64,000 bases of DNA from Isoetes taiwanensis. Its lineage: Eukaryota; Streptophyta; Lycopodiopsida; Isoetales; Isoetaceae. The stretch spans positions 15,050,386 through 15,114,385 of the forward strand of contig JAJEKV010000003.1 of assembly GCA_021234155.1 (NCBI GenBank), given 5' to 3'. Position 1 is the first letter of the stretch; every line of letters begins with the position of its first letter. The notes beneath the pieces are model-generated. The model did no database searches. It saw only the letters and a program-made list of their open reading frames with translations, and was not told the DNA's origin. This document shows, piece after piece, positions 57,300-64,000 of this stretch. Made by a program: the position numbers and the translations under genes.

Positions 57300-59010
57300 G
57301 CATTCCAGACTTGGACCCCTGCATGATCCCTGCTGGACTTCCTTTCATGCAATTATATTAATTACCTTACGATAATATTTTTTATACTAACATTATAGTA
57401 GTATTGGATATATTGCTTCCAATAGTATTATATTTAACTAACTGTTATATGATAATTTTACGACCTTTAAGATATGTCATCATACAATTATCGAGGCAAT
57501 ACTTATTTTAAAAAGTATTTTAATTATTTATCATATGGCTAGGGTTTATATCATCGGATCTAAGTGTTGAGCGTGTGACTCTCGCTCGCTACTTGGTTGG
57601 TGATGTATCAACCTTACATGTATATACTTTATATTTGCTATACTTATGGAAAGATAGACAAATTCTTATTATATTTGTCAAGACCCTATGAAAGTTACTT
57701 AAATGCCTTTGGAAGGAATTGCATCCTTGCGAAGGTTTAACTAAGATTTTATATAGCTTATGATACATGCCCTCATGGAGTGCTATTAATGCCCTGCATA
57801 ATAGTATACTTAAGATTATATAGTTTATGTGGTTATAAGGGGTTCACAACCCTGAATAATTTAATTAAGAGCTAGGCTACTAGCTCATTCCTAGGTGTGA
57901 ATGCAGGCAATTGATCATGGCGTAAGAAAATTATACTTTTCCCATCATGCATTCTATCTACACTTAGATGCAAAGCCTCTACCCACCTTAGTTGTCGCAC
58001 CCGCTAAGGCTAGAATACATCTCCCCATTGAGCCGGTGTCGACTAATTTGGAGACGACTTGGCCGTTGTATTGCTTCCATTAATTCGCTCCCCCGCTTTA
58101 GTGCAATTGGCTATCGCGTCAGTCTTGCATGCTGAAGGACACATAGACATTAAGCATCTATCCATCTTACGCTCTATCTGGTTTGGCTAGTTGCGGAACG
58201 AACTCTATTCTAAGGGTCGACTAATTTGATGGCGATTCAACCCCTAAGATGTAGGTAGGTTCAGTCCTAAGATTGAGCCCCCACTTTCTTCATAAGAAAA
58301 TGGTCCTACACCTCAATGTATCCTATCCCCTCAATTGATGTTGTCATAACATCTCATCTCTTCTATTTACCTTAAGAGGTTATATGCTTCTTATCTAACA
58401 CATTAATTTACTAGCCTTAGCTAACATATTTAACCGTTTATGATGGATGCAGCCATTATGTTTAACATATCTATCCCTAAGCGATGAGTTACTGAATTAT
58501 TTAAAACAATTCTAAATTGCAAGGTTTTATTATCATGACAATTTCTTTTGTCTCAAAAGACTATGTGATTAATGCACTTCTTATTTTTAGATATACCTTT
58601 CATGTATTATTCCATTTTATATTTTAGAGATCCCCCTTTCTTAGTTATTTACTCTCTTGGAATATTCCTATCAATTGAATTGATGTCATCATAACAAGTT
58701 GGCCAGACTTGTTAGATTACTTCTTTTCATTCGATTGGATTATTCCTTGGAGGTACTAGCTTTATACATGGTCAACAATTATCCTAATAATGATTCCTTC
58801 TTAGCGAGGTGATCAATCTCACCAAGTGGTTTCAATATGTTGGATGTCTGTTAACAATCGTGTATAATTTTAGTTACTCCTATGCATTTCCTTCCCAATC
58901 ATTGATGCTTAGTTCAACTTGGGGCAATCCTTTCACGAGAAAATCTGGAAACGCTTTCCAATCCCATTATGGATGTCATCATCCATAAGCCTATCATACT
59001 CGACGATATC
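57300..59010. other. AT-rich intergenic stretch
   Basis: No supported gene. It contains repeated GGTGTCGACTAATTTGG-like and TTGATGTTGTCATAACA-like phrases but no clear repeat structure. Confidence 0.55.
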
Positions 59011-59664
59011 TTTTTTTTTTTGAAGAACGACAATTTATTATCAAGGAAAATCAAGATACATACAAGAGATCTGTGACATGGGACTCAAAACCTAGAGGAC
59101 GAAATAGTCCACTAAGCAAAACCACCCATACACAGAGTATAATCATAATCCTTGTGCCACCTTGAGGCGTTTAATGGCCTCATCACCGTCATCATGTTCT
59201 ACGTCATCGAGATGATCATCAACAGACATCAAATTCTCATGCCATTGAATAGTGCGAGGCAGGATAGCCTCATGAGACGATATCACAGACTTCTTCCGCG
59301 CTGCCTTTTTCCAATTGACCTGTTGCCATGGCTCTTTAGCGCACTGAACATTAGGACCTTCAGCCATAACAACCTCAGAAGCATGAGAAGCAGAAGCTGC
59401 AACGTGGAGAGTAGTAGGAACTATAGCTGTAGCCAATGGTGCTAAGGATGACACCACCGGAACTGTATCTAGAGCATCTTCCATAGCCGAGGAATGCACA
59501 GCAACCGGCAAAGGTTGATCATGTATAGATGAGGCAATAATAGTGGGAGTTTGAACTTGGGAAGAATGTTGAACACATGCCTGAGACGCACGAGTACCTC
59601 GACGAAAGCTCCTCAACTCGACGTTATGATCGTAGCTCCTCAATCTTGCTCGCATCTCATCCAC
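59011..59664 (-). mobile_element. LINE-like 3' fragment with a 173-codon ORF
   Basis: On the - strand an A-tract (59011-59021) is preceded by a 3' end (GAAGAACGAC...TTATTATC on the + strand) resembling that of the LINE at 42337 (GAGGAAACGGC...TATTATATTA). The ORF (59143-59664) reads MDEMRARLRSYDHNVELRSF, an Ala/Val-rich middle and EPWQQVNWKKAARKK, reminiscent of the basic end of LINE ORF1. RT is absent, so it is probably an internally deleted copy. Confidence 0.45.
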
Positions 59665-62600
59665 ACATTGCCTTCTTGAAGCAGCACGGTAACGTTATTT
59701 CGAGTTGCTTGTGACTCTGATCTCCTCTCGATGTAGAGGTCAACTTTCTTCATTAGAGGCTTCCCATTGATGGTGGTTTTGATGGCGTGGTTGACCACTT
59801 GAACCCTATTATGTTACTTCCCAAAAGCCTGAAGGTGGTTTCATTGACAAACATCCTCCACGTTGAATTCTTCATCTTGGCGGCTAAAGGATGCCTCTGG
59901 ATTCGATATTGCTGTGCCAACTCCATCCTTCGAGTCTTGTATCATGTTGACAGACAAGTGTTGAGGATGTTGCTCGCTTCACGCCTTCCAATTGTCTGAC
60001 ATCTCTTTTCTTTGATCTGTTATACTATGAGAGAGAGGGAATGACAAGGGGAAATATGCATGCAAGGCATTAGCTTACACTATTATAATTACAAATACTA
60101 TTAAAGCTATTAGGCCCCCTTGGTGTCTCCTCTCGAGGTGCACACGTACTCCATGGCAGTGTTGTCGATGTTCCTCCTAGTGCGCTGGTGTTGAAGATCT
60201 ATATCCTCTTATTTGTACGTCAGCTCGTGCTCGATTGGTAGACTCTTTGATATGTTTGAGCTCTCCAATGTCTGTCAGGTGCGGCACAACTTGCTTCTGC
60301 TTCACATGCTAACTAAGGATGTAAGGGTCGTTGATGCTTCGGCATTCCGGTCTACTTCTTAATCTTGTTGGCAATAGTTGCTTCCCCTTCACAATGTCTG
60401 AAGATCTTTGGAGGCGCCTCTTGAAGTTGCGTGCAATTCCTTTGGCTAGACTCGTAAGGAGTTGTTCTCTTCATCAGTTGCCTTTCTAATCGTCGATCCT
60501 TGGGTTTGCAAAGTTGCATGTAAAATGTCGTAGCTTGGTGAGGTTTCTAGCTAATTCGTCGATTCTTTGGCTCGGTTCTCCTAGCCGCTTCTCCATCGAG
60601 CTTCTCATCTTACCTGTTTGATCTCCTCAATTTGATGGCTTAGACATTATCCCGTTCTATGGTGCTATGCTGCCTTCTAGTCTTGTGGCACCTTCTAGTT
60701 GCACTTGATCATGCTCCACAGTTTTGAACCTCATGTTGATTGCTAGCACTTCTCCAGCCTCCTGTTTGTGGCCTTTGTTCCTCAATACATGTGCATCTTC
60801 CTGGCGAGTAAAGCCTCATGACTCTCCTCCGTGATTAGTTTGCTATCGGGGATGATGTACTCTTATATCTGCATAGCTTGACCCTTAAGTTGAAGAACTT
60901 TCTGCCCTAGATCTACTCTTGTCCTTGAATAGGCTGGCTATTGTCTTGAGCAACCTTTTTGCCGAAGGTGCTTTGATTACTATCCTTGTCATTAAGGTGT
61001 TGAATGCTTCTATCTTGGGTGTTAAGGTCCCTCGTGTCGAAGATAACTTTGGCTTCTTGTCTTCTAATTGTTGGTAGGAGTACTTGACGAAGCCATCACC
61101 TAGTTGTTGAATGAGCATAGTCATAACCCGTCGTTGTGGCGCCTTTCTTAAGTGTATCTCCATCTGGTATGCATGTTACAAACAGCACCATACAAGGCAG
61201 GATTATGGTCGTCAAGAGGTTGCCTCCTCAGTTGGCTCGTTGATGTCGGGTCGTCCCGAAGGATTCCTCGACGTCTGTCGGCTTGAGGTCGTGGCAGCAG
61301 TTTTTGAAGATGTCTGGTCGTTCCTCCTTCTTTTGTTAAGGACACTCGTGTCATTAGTGTTGCTGCTGCTACAAGAGGTAGAGTTGCATCCCGAAAATGT
61401 CGTCGTGCAAGCCTAGATGGTGCAGCGTTAAGGATCTTGACATGACTGGCATTATCTCTCATCTTGACATTGTGCTGGACGAGCGATCTTCTACTTGAGG
61501 CTGCTTCTCGAAGTGTCTAGAGTTGAAGCTTGGCTTGGGCTCTGGTCGTCTCTCTCTTATATTTGCTGTTCCATTTGAACACTTGCTCTTGCTTATACCT
61601 GTGGTTCTTTACTTCATCCTTTGGCAGTCGAAGCGATGGAGTTTTGATGCAAACACTAAACCCTAAAACATGATCCTAATTTTGTACTATGTGTGACCCG
61701 ATACTTATGATAGACATATATATAATTATATTGGGATTTTAATTCATCCACTTTTCTAATTTATAGAAGAGGATATGCTTAAGTGTTTATACTCTTTTAG
61801 GATTTTCCCTCCTCCAATCACGTTTGATTCTTCCGTTTTGTTGCATCTTCCTCGTTCTGCTTGACTCCGGGGTTCCTCTTGAGTTGAAAATGCCCCCCTT
61901 TAATGTGTTTACCTGTTATGTGGAGTGTTGTGACTGTTCAGCGTCCGTACATGCAGTGTGTCATTACAAGGTTGAAGATGTGTAGTGCCATTGATCGCTT
62001 GAGTACGATCACCTGGTTGTTGCAGTCGGGCATCCTTGCATGTCTTCGAAGCTCTGAGATAGCAATCATCGGGTAGACAATGTCATTTCTCGGCCGATTG
62101 AATTTTTGAGTGCGACTCCCGTTGCTTGGACTTTGCTTCGTTGTGAGATGCCTCCCCTATACCTGGAAATGTGATCGTCTCCATTGCACATGCCATCGCT
62201 CCTTCGAGTTGCCTTTGAGTGGTCTGTGGTTGTTGGCTAGGTCGCCTCCTCCGTCATTTGGGTCGGGTCTACTCGAGTCTTGAACTACTTGACTGAGGCA
62301 CTGGAATCATCCTTCCTTGGGTTTGCAGGCGTTTCTGGATCTGGAACTCTTGTTCGTACCGACTATCCTCCTCCTTGATCTTGTCTCTGATGCTGATATA
62401 TGCCTTCAAGTCGGAGATGTGCCTTCCCTATTATGTGTCTCCTCTTCTTCCTTGATCATGATCCCCTATTTTTGAAATCGATGAAGTCATTATTGTCTTC
62501 TTACTAGGGCAAGGGAGCTGGGAACTCGTCATGGCTGGACTTGGGTGTTCTGCAGTTGTCTAGCATTGTTGCGCCTTTTGTTGATGTTGCTTGACATCCA

Positions 62601-63318
62601 CTTGAGCGGCTTGGCTGCGAGATCGTGATGGTCTTCCCTCTGGTTTGTTTGCGCTCATGTGTCACTATGAATTGTCGTTTCGAAGGAAGATTATACTCTT
62701 TAACCCTAACTCGTGATGCTAATCTAGGCTTCCCCATTTGACATACTCTTGCAGCCTTATGTTTCCTTGCGTTCTTCCATTTGAACTCGTGTGTGTCGAG
62801 TCGGTGAAGGGGTTGAGATCTTCTTTCTGCTGTGAGCTCGTGGATGTGGTAGTCCGGTGCTTGATAGTCGAGAAGGTTCTTCATGCAGATGATTAACGTA
62901 TGTCTTCCATTTGATGAAGGTTGTTGATAGGCCAGTTGTGCCCTGTACTACTCTCTTCGTTTGTAGAGGTGTTTGCCATAGTGCTTCCTCTCTTGGATCT
63001 GTCTTTTCACTCTCCTCCCTTCTTTTGTCAGTACGTCGCCTGGGTCTTCAATGTCTTCAAAAAGTCATGTCCCTTGCTCTTCTGTGGTTCTAGCCTTGTA
63101 CTCTAAAAGTTATTGCTTCTATTTCTAAACAAACCCTAGTTTGGAAGGCAGAATTTAGGGTTTGAGAAAGTTTGGTCATTTTGAGGTAGAATATAATATT
63201 TTTAACCTAATTTGAGATCATAAATGGATTCTAGACTATTTAATGGTCCTAGTGCAACAAATTTTCAGGCGATTTGGAGCTGTATAGCTCAAGTTATGAA
63301 GGTTCAAAGTTTTGACCC
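59665..63318. other. long stretch without a recognised gene
   Basis: Frames on both strands are short and show no family motif; a few (for example 60885-61163 and 62504-62884, - strand) are basic and low-complexity. I see no LTR or RNA gene. Confidence 0.5.
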
Positions 63319-64000
63319 CTCACACAGTGCGCGAGAGGCCATTCCAAAATTTTTGGATTGGCCCTGGGCGCACTCTGTGAGTGGTCACCACCTGTTTAGG
63401 TCCTAGATGATTCTAAAAAGTTGATATGAAGGCCGAATCCTACTTATTTCTCAGAGTTGAGTGCCCTTAATTTCTATATTGGGACAAGTCTAGACATAGA
63501 TCAGTGGCCGACCACTCACATAGTGCACGAGAGGCACTTCCAAAATTTTCAGAATGGCCCAGGGTGCACTCTGTGAGGGGTCACCCCTTTTTGACTCTAA
63601 CTTTAGTTCTATAAACAGTTTCTATGTGTTAGAACATACAATCCTAGCTTAAATTCAAGCTCTAACCTACCCTGAGCTATCAGATTACTCTAATTATGCA
63701 TCTATCTAGGCCAACATGGGTCCACCCACTCACACAGTGCGCGAGAGGCCATTCCAAAAATTTCGGATTGGCCCTGGGCGCACTCTGTGAGGGGTTACCT
63801 CTTTTTGACTCCAATTTTCAATTTATAAAGAGTTTCTTAGTGTTGTAACATACAAATCTAGCTCAAATCTAAGGATTAAGCTACTCTAAATCTAGCTCAA
63901 ATCTAAGGATTAAGCTACTCTGCACTATCAGATTACACTAGTTATGCATCTATCTAGATCAACATGGGTCCACCACTCACACAGTGCGCGAGAGGCCATT
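63319..64000. repeat. tandem array with internal hairpins, continuing past the window
   Basis: Units start CTCACACAGTGCGCGAGAGG at 63319, 63514 (variant), 63729 and 63976, spaced 195, 215 and 247 bp. Each contains GGCCCTGGGCGCACTCTGTGAG or a variant, forming a hairpin with the unit start. The third unit has a 34-bp internal duplication (63854-63887 and 63888-63921). Confidence 0.88.

Noticed and set aside
59002-59284. GACGATATC at 59002-59010 and 59276-59284 as a LINE target duplication
   Set aside because: The second copy lies inside the ORF that seems to belong to the same fragment; nine bases can recur by chance.
1-64000. CRISPR arrays, bacterial operons or riboswitches
   Set aside because: The direct repeats present are LTR motifs, satellites or microsatellite-like blocks; the genes are spliced and eukaryotic.

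Overview
The window looks like repeat-rich nuclear DNA of a land plant, probably a seed-free one such as a fern, though the sequence alone does not settle the group. The reasons are a spliced plant-type nucleoporin gene (NDC1, 33.07-35.21 kb), plant chromovirus Ty3/gypsy elements carrying the initiator-Met-tRNA primer site TGGTATCAGAGC, and a plant L1-type LINE. There are no bacterial-style operons, ribosome binding sites or CRISPR arrays. Most open frames are pieces of transposable elements.

Layout. (1) 1-6418: chromovirus A on the + strand, its 5' end outside the window, with a 1.59-kb 3' LTR bounded by TGTGACG...CGTCACA. (2) 6.5-11.0 kb: an orphan ORF, a roughly 360-bp foldback made of GGAAACCCTTCC-like blocks, and a broken gene with an H2C2 integrase-type zinc finger. 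(3) 11.09-32.71 kb: a scrambled multi-copy array of chromovirus B, mainly on the - strand, with four short (about 205-214 bp) LTRs. Two of these stand directly back to back. One gag segment is inverted and is split by a complete 10.68-kb Ty3/gypsy element C (17658-28336; LTRs about 2.34 kb; 5-bp target duplication GGAGG). (4) 33.07-35.21 kb: NDC1, four exons, - strand, apparently intact; it is the only clearly functional host gene. (5) 35.9-38.3 kb: a tRNA-like SINE head, a long inverted repeat (MITE-like), hairpins and small tandem repeats. (6) 39.1-54.8 kb: an unusual gene region. A - strand spliced pseudogene encodes a ParB-like segment, a Lys/Glu-rich segment and an FCP1/HAD-phosphatase-like segment. 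A + strand degraded gene carries two DUF8039-like modules and a Cys-containing transposase-like tail. Both are sprinkled with short GCGC palindromes, mostly in introns. A full-length LINE (40272-49179, - strand) sits inside one intron of the - strand gene with a 16-bp target duplication. It carries a second poly(A) tract and about 2 kb of extra 3' sequence, the signature of 3' transduction. (7) 54.8-57.2 kb: chromovirus D, related to A, reduced to its 3' LTR and a piece of integrase/chromodomain, - strand. (8) 57.3-63.3 kb: mostly featureless apart from a LINE 3' fragment. (9) 63.3-64.0 kb: the start of a roughly 195-250-bp tandem repeat array whose units contain a CTCACACAGTGCGC/GCGCACTCTGTGAG hairpin.

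The order of events can be partly read. B copies were present and rearranged before C inserted into a B gag. The ParB/FCP1-like gene existed before the LINE entered its intron. Nonsense codons in old elements are mostly TAG or TGA, as expected from methyl-cytosine decay of CAG and CGA. By contrast, differences between near-identical copies in 17-32 kb cluster at CTG/CAG sites but are not transitions, which suggests methylation-linked sequencing error. ORF integrity in that part should therefore be judged with caution.
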